Below are positions 1 to 10,590 of a stretch of 64,000 bases of DNA, piece by piece. Under the pieces are notes generated by a model that made no database searches, was not told the DNA's origin, and saw nothing but the letters and a program-made list of their open reading frames with translations. Each line of letters opens with the position of its first letter. Position 1 is the first letter of the stretch. The translations under genes were made by a program, and so were the position numbers. This DNA is from Gentiana macrophylla (taxonomy: Eukaryota > Streptophyta > Magnoliopsida > Gentianales > Gentianaceae), in the NCBI GenBank assembly GCA_026214975.1, contig JAOBSW010000839.1, forward strand, positions 56,001 to 120,000. Reading direction: 5' to 3'.

Positions 1-443
1 CCGTCCGTTGGTCAGCCGAACGAAACAAGCGTCTGTTTGGTCGGCGATGGTTCGCTCTATCTCCGGATTATACAAAAGTGGTCCCCGTGAGTTCGAGTTT
101 GCATAAACTACGTTTGGGCACCAACACCTAAATCACGCGAGTTTTGGGATTTTATCCTTATGCTTCAGAGTGGGATTCACGAGAATCCATCACCCAACCT
201 CAATGATTGAAGCGTGTTCCGTGTTTCTTTTCTCTCTTTCTCGGTAATTACGAATCCACTCGGTATTTATCGAGATTTTTAAAATTTTTTTTTTTTTTTT
301 TTTTAGAATTAAAAATAAAAACTATACTAAAACAGGCTCAAAGCAGTCTAAGCAGCGTAAAAGAAACAAAATACTATAAAACTAATACGAGCGAAAGCGA
401 GCGAAAGAAAATATTTTTTTCTCTCTCTCGGTAATTACGAAAG

Positions 444-474
<31 letters not shown>

Positions 475-545
475 TTTATTTTTTTATTGTTTAAGGCTTA
501 AAACAGATAACTTAGTTGACAAAAAAAACCGAAAGCGAAAATTTT
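1..545 (-). other. Athila-like 5' leader (partial, runs off window)
   Basis: This stretch lies downstream, on the minus strand, of the primer binding site at 546-569, so it reads as the untranslated leader of an Athila-like element whose gag would lie beyond the left edge. It has long T tracts on the plus strand (about 285-304 and 445-470), meaning A tracts in element sense, and purine-rich GAAAGCGAGCGAAAG-type repeats. No credible ORF is present on either strand; the plus-strand ORF at 207-434 is a low-complexity by-product. The assignment rests on position relative to the LTR and PBS, not on recognised protein. Confidence 0.5.
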
Positions 546-569
546 CCGTGCCAAGTCGGCATGGCGCCA
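546..569 (-). other. Primer binding site, Athila type
   Basis: On the minus strand the sequence begins TGGCGCCATGCCGACTTGGC, close to the TGGCGCCGTTGCCGGGGA binding site typical of plant Athila elements. It sits 6 bases (AGTTTT) after the LTR end ...CGAACA, the usual Athila spacing. The later bases deviate from the usual site, so it is probably degenerate. Confidence 0.6.
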
Positions 570-1544
570 AAAACTTGTTCGCGGTTTTATGCAAAGCAAA
601 AGATAACAAGTAATAAAATAAAACCGATGTCGGCCCCAAGTGCGAAGGCTCATGACTAGTGGTGAAACCGGATCGTATCCTTGAGGACTTGTGCGAAAAA
701 GAGTCTTTGCCTTCGATTTCTTTTATAAAGTTGATGATTATGATCTCGGATTTTCAATTAACAAACTAAGGTAGCAAGCGTGAAAAGAAATAAAACTACG
801 ATAATAAAAATTTATAATTTAAAACAACTAGAAACGCACCGATGATCCACCACCCCACGAAAATAACAAGAAAGACACATGTTCATTCGTAAGTTCTTGG
901 ATTATTATCTGCTAAAGAGGCATTTTCCGCACCGGTTCATCGCCTTTTAATTAGTTCACCACTCTCGGTACAACTAAAGCATTTACGGATCAAAGATATG
1001 GATATAAATCCTAATCTAATAACATTCACCCTCAACTTACGTATGTTGGAAGAATATTATCATTATCCTTCACGGTAATCTACGAATTCATCAACTTCCG
1101 TATCTAAATTCGAATATCATGCAACACACATATTGTTCATACACATTGCACTTAAACAAAGTAAAACATGAAGGAAGAACAAGATAACTTACGAAAATGA
1201 ATTAAAGCGAAATCCTTATTTATTCCGGTGATGGTGGCTTCACAACGATGGTTCTAGCTTAGAGACCTTAGCCAATCATCCTCGATTATGATTTGAGAAT
1301 CGGGGCCGTAGCTCGGCATTACAAGCGATACTACTATTCTAATTTATTCTCGGCATAACTTAGCACTCTGAGTATTTACATAAAAGGCGGGAAAAGTAAA
1401 AGCTTGGCCAAAAGTGACCAAGGAGGCGCCTTTATGGATGGAAATGAGGGAGTTCTTATAGGGAGAGTTGAGGGAGGTGTATAAGGGAGAGGTTGTAGTT
1501 GAGGGGATATTTTTGGGAGAATATGCTAAGGAATATTCTCAAGT

Positions 1545-1554
1545 TTATTTATAA
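1545..1554 (-). promoter_or_regulatory. Possible LTR TATA box
   Basis: On the minus strand the sequence is CTTATAAATAAAC, a good TATA-like match about 1.55 kb into the LTR. This would leave a long U3 and an R-U5 of under 1 kb. Support is sequence and position only. Confidence 0.35.
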
Positions 1555-2540
1555 GCATGTGGGAGGTGATAATGACTTTGCATGTGAAGGTGAGAGTCAC
1601 TAAAATAGCATGTGGAGTTTGTTATGACTCATCATCATCATCATTAAGAGCACATGGAGTAACATGCATCAAACTTGGCCAAAATATCTCCGGTTCGTCC
1701 GTAATTCCAGCAGTTCGGTAAAAAATCATAACTTGAGTTGTAGACCTCCGATTGGCGTGATTCAAAATCGTTGGAAAGCTCATTTTAGTATCTACAACTT
1801 TCGTCAAGAACTCTTCCCCTGAAAATGCCTCTAAGTCGGGTAAAATTTCCATCGAAAAACAGGTTCACGATAGAAATGCGTTGGAAAATATTGATCCGTT
1901 GATCTCGTAAACTCGTGGCATCTTCTTCTTTTCCTCAAAATCCATCTTTTAGGCCTCAAAATATAATGTTACGTGGCATATTTTGAAATACTTGATCACC
2001 AAGTTTGGGCGAATCGAATCGAGCTTTCTTTATTCGAATCGAGCTTTCTTCTTAATCTTCATCGATCTTCGTTTAAGCTCCTCATTTAACATGCAAGCGT
2101 ACTACATTCATGATAACATCGTGCAAAATGTAACATCTCATATTCAAAGATTTTTATCAATGAAACCACATAATTAACACAAATTTGCACTTAACCACTT
2201 TTAAAACTCATTTGCTCAATAATTCGATTAAACCCTTGATTTCTATGCAAATTATACGAATATGGAGGAAATTGTTATAAAATATAACATTAGAAATCGT
2301 ATAAAATCACCCTAAACACACCCTACAAAACGTGACACATCCCGAAAAAGATGATAGAATACATCTAAGACCTTTCCGACATACTCAGAGGATAATCCTT
2401 ACAACATATCTGTCGGTTTATACTGGGGATAAGATATGTGATAACTAAGTCTTTTATTCTTTTCATACCACTTCTTATTACAAGTTGATTTAACTATTTT
2501 CACATTTAAACACACATCAGAATGAGCTCTTCCCCTGTCA

Positions 2541-2676
2541 TAGCAGAATAGGATATTCGAGATATACCCTACCTTACTCAAATCATAAGGCAGCTTCTTC
2601 TGACTGTCGTGAGCTTTTGGCCATCATAGTGGTATAGGACATTCGAGATATGCCCTACCTCACTCAAATCATCGAC
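2541..2676. repeat. Imperfect tandem duplication inside the LTR
   Basis: A stretch of about 45 bases around TATTCGAGATATACCCTACC is repeated about 85 bases later as CATTCGAGATATGCCCTACC, with the following TCAAATCAT also conserved. It is a local duplication within the Athila-like LTR. Confidence 0.6.
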
Positions 2677-3114
2677 CAGCTTCCGACACACCCAATTATT
2701 TCATTCACTTTTTCTTGCAACATTCTTTTTAAAGCACAATAGTTACGTTTTACTTTTCACATTCAAACCTCAGATATTCACAGTATATCATACTCTGGCT
2801 ATAAACACAAACTATTATAATTCCCACGATATGTACATTAGCACTAAGCACATGAGTTATAAGATAATCATAAATCACTAATCAAAAGGGGTATAGCTTT
2901 ATATTATAGCTCATCATTCACTATGACTCGTGAAATATATATATCGGGTGAAACAACTAACTTACTGAACACACAGTATATAGCATCAATGAATATAAAA
3001 ACCGAACAAAGATTATGCATTGCTCACTCGGGACGGAACAAAAATTTTGAAAAATTTAGCTCATTTTAGCATAGAATCATAATGATATAAGCAAATGACA
3101 GATACACATAACTA

Positions 3115-3128
3115 TTCCCCTCCCCCAC
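3115..3128 (-). other. Polypurine tract of the Athila-like element
   Basis: In element sense the sequence reads GTGGGGGAGGGGAA, preceded by the TTTAAGTGTGGGGGAG type of motif common in plant Athila elements just before the 3' LTR. The inferred LTR start lies six bases further on. Confidence 0.6.
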
Positions 3129-3592
3129 ACTTAAACCACAACATGTCCTCAGGTTGTGTAGAATTTAAAAAGAACAAAAAGACTTAGCTGATCGTAACAG
3201 ACACTTGAATCGTTGGTCAGGCCGGAGCCTTCGGAGTGAAAAACATAACTCGTATCAGCATGATGTAAACGCTAGCTCGACAATACCGCTATAAATATAC
3301 CTGCACTACTCGACAAACACGGAAAAATCTCGGGGAAAACGGGGAATTATACCAAAATGAAAGGATATAGTAAAATCGAATAATATCAAAAGATAAAGCA
3401 TTCAATACATCAAAAATTAAAAGCAGAGTAAAGTCAAATGAAAGGACGGAATGCCTTAAGGCCTACAAGATTCATCGAGAAAAAATAGACAGTAGCTAAC
3501 ACGAAAAGTACAATGAATCAAATAATGAAAAGTAGCAGGACAATACAATCATCTCAAAAAGAAATACATAAGCCAGAATCAGCAACAAATCA
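3129..3592. other. Athila 3' untranslated stretch, no gene seen
   Basis: This lies between the polypurine tract and the end of the degenerate 3' ORF. I see no conserved protein or RNA gene on either strand. Confidence 0.5.
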
Positions 3593-5055
3593 TCAGGTCC
3601 GCCCTGGTGCCGCAGAATCATCAGCCGGAGGCGATCCACCCGTAGGAGAGTCAGCCTGCTCCTCATCCGAAGATGACTCAGACTCGTGCAGAACATCCGC
3701 AATAGCTTGCTCAACCTGGTCTGAATAAACGTAATCTATAATGCTCGGGTTGAAGACTCTGTCGTCCCTCGGAGTTCGGCCCTCACTCATGCACCGCAAA
3801 ATAGTCAAGATATTATTCTGAGAAGTCCGAATATCCTCCATCCGATTCCATATGCTTTGTTAGCCATACTCAACCTCATCCGGATTTGAGGAGATAAAGA
3901 CGGAAGGAAGATGCTCGAGGTGGTGCTGAAGATGAAACGGGCTCACGCGTTTGCCTCGACCTCGATATCCCGAAGATTTCACTTTCTCCCGCTACAAATA
4001 CCTAGGATTCTTCGGCTTGTGGTCAGTTTTGTACTCGGGAACCCTAGCATCTTGACAGAGACTGTGGATCAAATGCGGACAAATCAAACATCGCGTATAT
4101 ACTTTCTGATTCGTGGCTATCTCATCGAAAATTGCCTGTCCTACATCCACATTTAGCTTGAAGTTCAAGGCATATAACATCCCAAGGTCACCAATGTGAA
4201 AGTGAGTCAGGTTGTTCTTAGGTAACAACCTGTTCTGGATAAACCGACATTGGACCTTCCAATCCTCCGTCCAACTCGTTGTCACCAACTATTTCCTATC
4301 TCCGCCCGGTCTAAGTGTCCACGGCACCTCCGGGCACACCAACAACCTCAACTCCTCCAACGGATCTTGACCGGCATCCTTCTTGGCCTTAATCGCCTCC
4401 TTGTAGTCCAACCCCTCAAAAGGTGCCAAGTTATACTTCTCGTTAATAACCTTAGGCGTAAATGGCACCTTTACTCCCCGAACCATGACAACTCCGGCTT
4501 CCAAATCCGTTTCCGAGCAATTGGCATAAAACTCTCGGACTAATGTAGCATTAACCGGGGTCCTCGGGGTTCTCATTAATGCTCCCCACTTCCTATCCGT
4601 AAGCATTTTAACAAACAACGGATCAACCTGAGGCTCAAGGACGGCTCGCTCTATTAACATTGTCCTCGAAACATAGTGCTTATTGTACACCTCGAAAGCC
4701 TTTGGATTTATGAACCTACGAGCCAAGGGGACAGGGATAGGAGGTCTCACATTCTGTCTAACCGGCTCAGCCCTCTCAGTTGCTTCCTCGGCTTGCTCAG
4801 CTCTAAACCTAGGTGCGTCTCCACTCCCTTCAACCCTAGGTAGTCGCACTAGGGGTACATCATCATCAGTGTCTGACCCAGACTCATACTCATCTCGTAA
4901 AGGAACCCTAGATTGACCTCTAGGAGGATTCTAACGTTCACCAATATGGATGCCTCGGTTTGGATTGACTAAAGTGGGGTCTACAGTCTTCTTCTTCTTA
5001 GCAGGTTCAGTGGCAACTCCCTTACCATGCCTCTTTAGTACGCTTTACGAACCAT
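3593..5055 (-). pseudogene. Athila extra 3' ORF (putative plant transposon domain / env-like), broken
   Basis: A degenerate ORF downstream of pol. The best piece (4849-4289, 186 codons) contains residues such as RRFINPKAFEVYNKHYVSRT and NATLVREFYANC, the style of the 'putative plant transposon protein' domain found in Athila 3' ORFs. A single in-frame TAG at 4289-4291 separates it from 98 further codons (4288-3992) in the same frame. A third piece (3841-3593) is an acidic, Ser/Glu/Asp-rich tail. Towards the start, an ATG at 5055-5053 is followed by a basic stretch with four lysines in a row, but a frame slip and an in-frame TAG near 4936 break it. The role of this ORF in Athila is not established. 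It is non-functional here. Confidence 0.65.
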
Positions 5056-5356
5056 GGTGAACTAAGGCTACACAAACAACAATCCCAACCCCAAAATCAA
5101 ACAAAACCACCCGTTTATCGTCCAAACGGGATTTCCCAAACAACACAACACCAAACCACAACAAACCACAATGCAGCCCATCCATCATCATCCATAACCA
5201 TCCCAGATCACCACAAAGGAAGAAAGAATAAACAAAACAAGAAGAAAAAACCAATAAGGTGAATTTCATGTAAAAGAGTCGACTCGAAGATCGAACTCAA
5301 AAAAACGTGAAATAATCTACGAAAAACTTATAAAATCTTACCAAGTACGTTGAAGG
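5056..5356. other. Athila spacer, no gene seen
   Basis: AC-rich sequence upstream of the extra ORF. The weak ORF at 5045-5269 (minus) has no recognisable domain and looks like chance. Confidence 0.4.
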
Positions 5357-5380
5357 GATGATGATGATGATGATGATGAT
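5357..5380. repeat. (GAT)8 trinucleotide microsatellite
   Basis: Eight consecutive GAT triplets on the plus strand. It makes a polyhistidine run in one minus-strand frame, which is an artefact of the microsatellite. Confidence 0.95.
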
Positions 5381-5666
5381 TAGAAGTCCTAACCGTGAAC
5401 AATCGAACCCAAAGATCGGATTTTTCCCAAAAGAAAACCGCACAAGCTAGGTCACCCAATCGAATTATGTGTTGTTTGTTGGAGGATTTGGGTTGAAGAA
5501 TCAACGAGAGGGGTTTGAGAGCTGTTTGTGGGACTTTGAATCGCCCAATTTGGTTTAGAAACAAGGATTTTAGGGCAAAAGAGGTCGAAAAGTCGGGTTT
5601 TGCAATTTTGGAAATTCTGATGCGAATTAAATTTGGAACCAGGGGTATATATAGCAGCAAGCTTGG

Positions 5667-5918
5667 ACGGACATCCAGGAAACCGGACGGGCGTTCAGCT
5701 GGAGATCATATGAACTGGACGGGCGTCCAGATACTCAGACGCTCGTCCAGGTTGTCAATTTTTGAACAGAGTTGGAGGGAATCTGGAAGACGGGCGTTCA
5801 AGAAATTTGGACGCTCGTCCAAAATTTTCAAGGGACGGACGGGCATTCAGGAGTGGTGGACGCTCGTCCAAGGCAGACACATATCAGACGGGCGTCCAAA
5901 GGCATGGACGCTCGTTTG
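5667..5918. repeat. Degenerate palindromic repeat block (GACGGGCGTCCA / GACGCTCGTCCA)
   Basis: About ten copies of a 14-base near-palindrome, for example GGACGGGCGTCCAG (5718) and GGACGCTCGTCCAA (5809, 5858). Centres alternate between GGGCG and GCTCG in the later copies, in pairs spaced about 20 bases apart, with the pair repeating about every 50 bases. The block lies between the pol pseudogene and the extra 3' ORF of the Athila-like element, in its spacer. Confidence 0.8.
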
Positions 5919-6027
5919 ATGCAGAATTCAGCAAAACTATGAAAACAAAGAATTCAGCAAAACTATGAAAACTATGAAAACTAATAAATAAAAAACTGAA
6001 AAACACATAAAAACAATAGAAAATAGT

Positions 6028-6654
6028 GGGTTGCCTCCCACCGAGCGCTTTTGTTTAACGTCGTTTGCTCGACGAAACAGCCTAACGATGCTAGTCATCG
6101 TAAATCTCCGCCCAATCCACAATCCGGATCAGACGGTGGAGCATGTCAATAGCAGGAGGAAAATCATACTCGTCTTGTAGAGCCCAGTCCTCGCCAGCAA
6201 CATCCATCCCTTGAAATGCTCGACTTGCAAACACTAGCGCCAAGTCGGATCAAGATCGGATCATTGAGGATTGTATACGGTCGCCCTAAAGTCTCCTGCA
6301 GTCTTACGAGCTAAAATCTCCACCTCCCGAAGATCGGGTACAATGAGAACATAAGTAACGGTCCTGATGCAGGTACTAATATCAAAGTCTACGTCCAAAA
6401 TGATAGTCCCTCCGGGTCCGTCACCTAAAGTGATAAGCGGGATCCTACTAATGAAAGGAAACTCTTCTGGTAGAACTCCGTAATCCATATCTAAAACACA
6501 GCTAAACTGAACAGATTCAAAAAAAATCTTAATTAGACTTAAGATGAAAACTAAATCAAGGAAAAGAAACAACATAAAAGAGAGTCCTAATATAATAAAG
6601 GATATCTAGGATGCCTCCTAGTGGCGCTTTTGGTTAATGTCGTTAGCTCGACAC
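6028..6654 (-). repeat. Two copies of a conserved Athila spacer motif
   Basis: The motif TTGCCTCCcaccgAGCGCTT followed by GTTTAACGTCGTTtGCTCGAC occurs at 6028-6074 and again, diverged, at 6609-6652. In my experience of plant gypsy elements this kind of motif follows the Athila pol gene. The two copies bracket the small ORF at 6261-6575. Confidence 0.6.
6261..6575 (-). CDS. Small ORF of unknown function in the Athila spacer
   Basis: 104 codons on the minus strand between two copies of the spacer motif. The N-terminus is hydrophobic (LFLFLDLVFILSLIKIF), resembling a membrane segment or signal anchor. The remainder has no domain I recognise. It is probably non-coding spacer with a chance ORF. 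A conserved small protein cannot be excluded without comparing other Athila copies. Confidence 0.25.
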   Translation of the reverse strand: MLFLFLDLVFILSLIKIFFESVQFSCVLDMDYGVLPEEFPFISRIPLITLGDGPGGTIILDVDFDISTCIRTVTYVLIVPDLREVEILARKTAGDFRATVYNPQ

Positions 6655-6663
6655 TCTTTCAGA

Positions 6664-8755
6664 TCAGCCTGGATCAGGCCATTTAACTTTTCTGCCAGCC
6701 ACTACCTCGTGTAGGCTTTGATCAGTAGTGTGGCTGCAGAAACAACATCTAACACATGGGGTGAATTCTTTAATTGCCTTCCACACACGCTTAAACCTTC
6801 CCATTGTTGATTTCTTCTTCTTCTGACGACGCTTCAACCGTTGCTCCTTCTCAAACTCTTCCATGTCCCAACTACCTGCTAGAACTTCTTCATAGAGACC
6901 ACTACCGTCATCCTCAGAAAACAAATCGGGCAAAAACTCATCAAATTCATCGACTTCTGAAGTACCACACCCGAGGATATCGAGGAATCGAACAATCAAA
7001 GGCTGTTCCTTGGCTTGACCAATGTAATGCTTGCATCTTTGACCATTTACTCGGAACGACTGGTCACCATAACCTCGTAGTTCTAAAACATCTCCAGGAA
7101 TGATTTGGAGAATTTCAAAAGGACCGGACCATCGTGTCCTGTGCTTACCAGGGAACAGATGTAACCTGGAATTGTACAATAAAACTTGTTCCCCTACTTG
7201 AAATTCTCGCTTCTTGATCTTTGCATCGTGAAGGAGTTTCGTCTTTTCCTTACTTATCCTGGCACTTTCGTAGGCCTGAAGTCTAAATTCATCTAACTCA
7301 TGCAACTGTTGCAATCGATGTTTTCCACAAGATTGGGTATCGAAGTTTAAAAACTTCGTGGCCCAATACGCTCTATGCTCTAACTCGATTGGTAAGTGGC
7401 ATGGTTTACCATAAACCATTTGATAGGGTGATGTACCCATAGGGGTCTTATAGGCGATTCGATCGCCCACAAGACATCATCCAACTTAAGACTCAGTCTT
7501 TTTATGATCATTAATCTATTTTCTCAGGATCTTCTTTAAACTTTGGTTGCTTCTTTCAACCACGACCACTCGTCATAGGATGATATGGTGTACCAGCTTT
7601 ATGTCGGACACCATATTTCTCAAGCACTTTCTCCAGGGGTCGGTTGCAAAAGTGTGTCCTTTCATCACTAATCAAGGCGCGTGGACACCCGAATCTCATG
7701 AAGATGTTTTTCTTTAGAAACTTCATGACCGTCTTATGATCATTGTGAGACGTGGCTTGAGCCTCCACCCATTTCGATACGTAATCTACGCAGACTAAGA
7801 TGTATTTATTCCCACAAGATGATGGGAATGGTCCCATAAAATCGATGCCCCATACGTCAAAGACTTCACATTCCAGGATGGGCTTCAATGGCATGTCGAA
7901 ACGCCTTGTTAATGTTCCGGTTCTTTGACACCAATCACAAGCTTTACAGAAAGCTTCTGTATCTTTAAAAATCGTGGGCCAATAGAAGCCGGATTGAAAG
8001 ATTTTAGCAACGGTTTTCCATGGACCGAAATGACCACCGGTAGGTCCACTGTGGCATTGATCAATTATATCACGTTGCTCAGATTCAGGAACACATCTTC
8101 TCAGCAAACAATCTTTACAAATCTTGAAGAGGTAAGGTTCATCCCAAACGTATGTTTTCAAATCAGAGAAGAATTTCTTCTTCTCCTGATAGGAAAATTC
8201 TGGATCAAGATATTGGGAATGAAGGTAGTTTACGATGGAAGAATACCAAGGAACATCTGGAGGACAACCGTCAATAAGCATGATATTTTCCGGAGGAAAG
8301 TAAAGATCTATATCGTCAGGGTCATCCTTTTCCTCATTCAACATTCTTGAGACATGATCAGCCACTACGTTTTCACTGCCGTTTTTGTCTTTAATCTGGA
8401 CATCGAACTCTTGTAGGGTCAGTATCCAACGTAGTAAGCGCGGTTTAGCCTCTTTCTTGGTCATCAGATATCGCAAAGCAGCGTGATCAGTCCACACAAC
8501 CACTTGAGCACCCAACAAGTAACTACGAAACTTGTCCATAGCAAAGACTACGGCCAATAATTCCTTTTCAGTCGTCGTGTAGTTTACTTGAGACGGATTC
8601 AGTGTGTGACTGGCATAATAGATTGGCTGGAATTTCCCTTTTATTCTCTGTCCTAAGACTACACCAATAGCATAGTTTGATGCATCGCACATAAGCTCGA
8701 AAGGGAGATTCCAGTCAGGCGAAATAAGGATCGGTGCAGAGATTAATCGACTCTT
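6664..8755 (-). pseudogene. Athila-like pol fragment: RNase H, integrase, integrase C-terminus
   Basis: The first ORF (8761-7556, 401 codons) starts inside the RT/RNase H linker. It carries RNase H (FELMCDAS, TDHAALRYL, NVVADHVSRM), the integrase zinc-binding region (C-K-A-C-D-W-C) and the integrase core start WGIDFMGPFPSSCG. The second catalytic Asp sits in ISDERTHFCN, where the usual GG is changed. The frame is lost after TPYHPMTSG, removing the catalytic Glu region from the frame. The second ORF (7470-6664, 268 codons) has the Athila-type integrase C-terminus (GTSPYQMVYGKPCHLP, LLYNSRLHLFPGKHRTRWSG). Everything upstream (gag, protease, RT core) is missing because the satellite begins at about 8756. 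It is non-functional. Confidence 0.9.
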
Positions 8756-9621
8756 ACTCAAAACGGGGGGTTTACAAATTTTTATAAATAATTGTATAGT
8801 AGAGTTTACTCAAAATGGGGGTTCACAACTTTTTGTATATAATGGTATAGTAGAATTTACTCAAAACGGGGGTTTACAACTTTTTGTATATTATTGTATT
8901 AGAGTTTATTCAAAACGGGGGTTTACAACTTTTTGTATGTAATTGTATAGTAGAGTTTACTCAAAACGGGGGTTTACAACTTTTTGTATATTATTGTATT
9001 AGAGTTTACTCAAAACGGAGTTTTACAACTTTTTGTATATAATTATAGTAGAGTTCACTCAAAATAGAGGTTTACAACTTTTTGTATATAATTGTATAGT
9101 AGAGTTTCCTCAAAACAGGGGTTTACAAATTTTTGTAAATAATTGTATAATAGAGTTAACTCAAAACGGGTTTTTACAACTTTTTGTATATTATTGTATT
9201 AGAGTTTACTCAAAACGGGGGTTAACAACTTTTTGTATATAATTATAGTAGAGTTCACTTAAAACGGAGGTTTGCACCTTTTTGTATATAATTAAAGTAG
9301 AGTTTACTCAAAACAGGGGTTTACAACTTTTTTTATATAATTGTATAGTAGAGTTTACTCAAAACGGGGGTTTACAACTTTTTGTACAATAAAATGGGGG
9401 TTTACAACTTTTTGTATATTATTATACTCAAAACGGAGGCTTTCAACTTTTTGTATATAATTATAGTAGAGTTCACTCAAAATGGAGGTTTCCAACTTTT
9501 TGTATGTAATTCTATAGTAAAGTTTACTCAAAACGGGGGTTTACAACTTTTTTTATATAATTGTATAGTATAGTTTACTCAAAACGAGGGTTTACAACTT
9601 TTTGTATATTATTGTATTAGA

Positions 9622-10590
9622 GTTCACACAAAACGGCGGTTTACAACTTTTTGTATGTAATTATAGTAGAGTTTACTCAAAACGGGGGATTACAACTTTT
9701 TGTATATTATTGTATTAGAGTTTACACAAAACGGGGGTTTACAACTTTTTGTATATAATTATAGTAGAGTTCACTCAAAACGGAGGTTTACAAATTTTAG
9801 TATATAATTATAGTAAAGTTTACTTAAAACGGGGTTTACACCTTTTTTTTATTTAATTGTATAGTAGAGTTTACTCAAAACGGGGGTTTACAACTTTTTC
9901 TGTATAATTGTACAGTAGAGTCTACTCAAAAAGGGGGTTTAAATTTTTTTTTATATAATTATAGTAGAGTTCACTCAAAACGGGGGTTTACAACTTTTTG
10001 TATATTATTGTATTAGAGTTTACTCACAACGGGGGTTAACAACTTTTTGTATATAATTATAGTAGAGTTCACTCAAAACGGAGGTTTACATCTTTTTGTA
10101 TATAATTATAGTAGAGTTTACTCAAAATGGGGGTTAACAACTTTTTTATATAATTGTATAATAGAGTCTGTTCAAAACGGGGGTTTACAACTTATTGTAT
10201 AATAAAATAGGGGTTTACAACTTTTTGTTTATAACTGTATAGTTGAGTTTACTCAAAACGGGGGTTTACAACTTTTTGTATATAATTGTATAGTAGAGTT
10301 TACTCAAAACAAGGGTTTACAAATTTTTGTATATTATTGTATTAGAGTTCACACAAAACGAGGGTTTACAACTTTTTGTATATAATTATAGTAGAGTTTA
10401 CTCAAAACGGGGGATTACAACTTTTTGTATATTATTGTATTAGAGTTTACGCAAAACGGGGGTTTACAACTTTTTGAATATAATTATAGTAGAGTTCACT
10501 CAAAACGGAGGTTTACAAATTTTAGTATATAATTATAGTAAAGTTTACTTAAAACGGGGGTTTACACCTTTTTTTTATTTAATTGTATAG
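9622..10590 (+). repeat. Higher-order duplication in array 1 (about 725 bp period)
   Basis: A run of variant units (GGGGGATTACAAC, then a GTTCACTC unit with ACAAATTTTAGTATATAATT, then a unit ending TTTTTTTATTTAATTG) occurs at about 9620-9870 and again at about 10345-10590. The GGGGGAT marker lies at 9684 and 10409, 725 bases apart. A partial third copy follows near 10740-10840. Confidence 0.75.

Larger units (their letters stand above)
576..3108 (-). repeat. Athila-like LTR (about 2.5 kb)
   Basis: Boundaries are inferred from the PBS on one side and the polypurine tract on the other. In element sense the LTR starts TGTGTATC and ends GCGAACA, giving TGT...ACA termini. Its length is generous but acceptable for Athila. 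No second copy occurs in the window, so the ends cannot be verified by alignment. It contains a possible TATA box (1545-1554), an internal imperfect duplication (2541-2676) and a short duplicated stretch near 2010-2055 (AATCGAGCTTTCTT twice). It serves as the 3' LTR of the element to its right and apparently also as the 5' LTR of material to its left. Confidence 0.6.

Noticed and set aside
207..434. 75-codon ORF with a polyphenylalanine run
   Set aside because: Produced by a T tract in a retroelement leader; no domain.
3911..4543. Plus-strand ORFs opposite the Athila extra ORF
   Set aside because: Complementary-strand by-products of the minus-strand coding region, without recognisable domains.
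5328..5660. ORF with a run of eight histidines
   Set aside because: Frame artefact of the (GAT)8 microsatellite.
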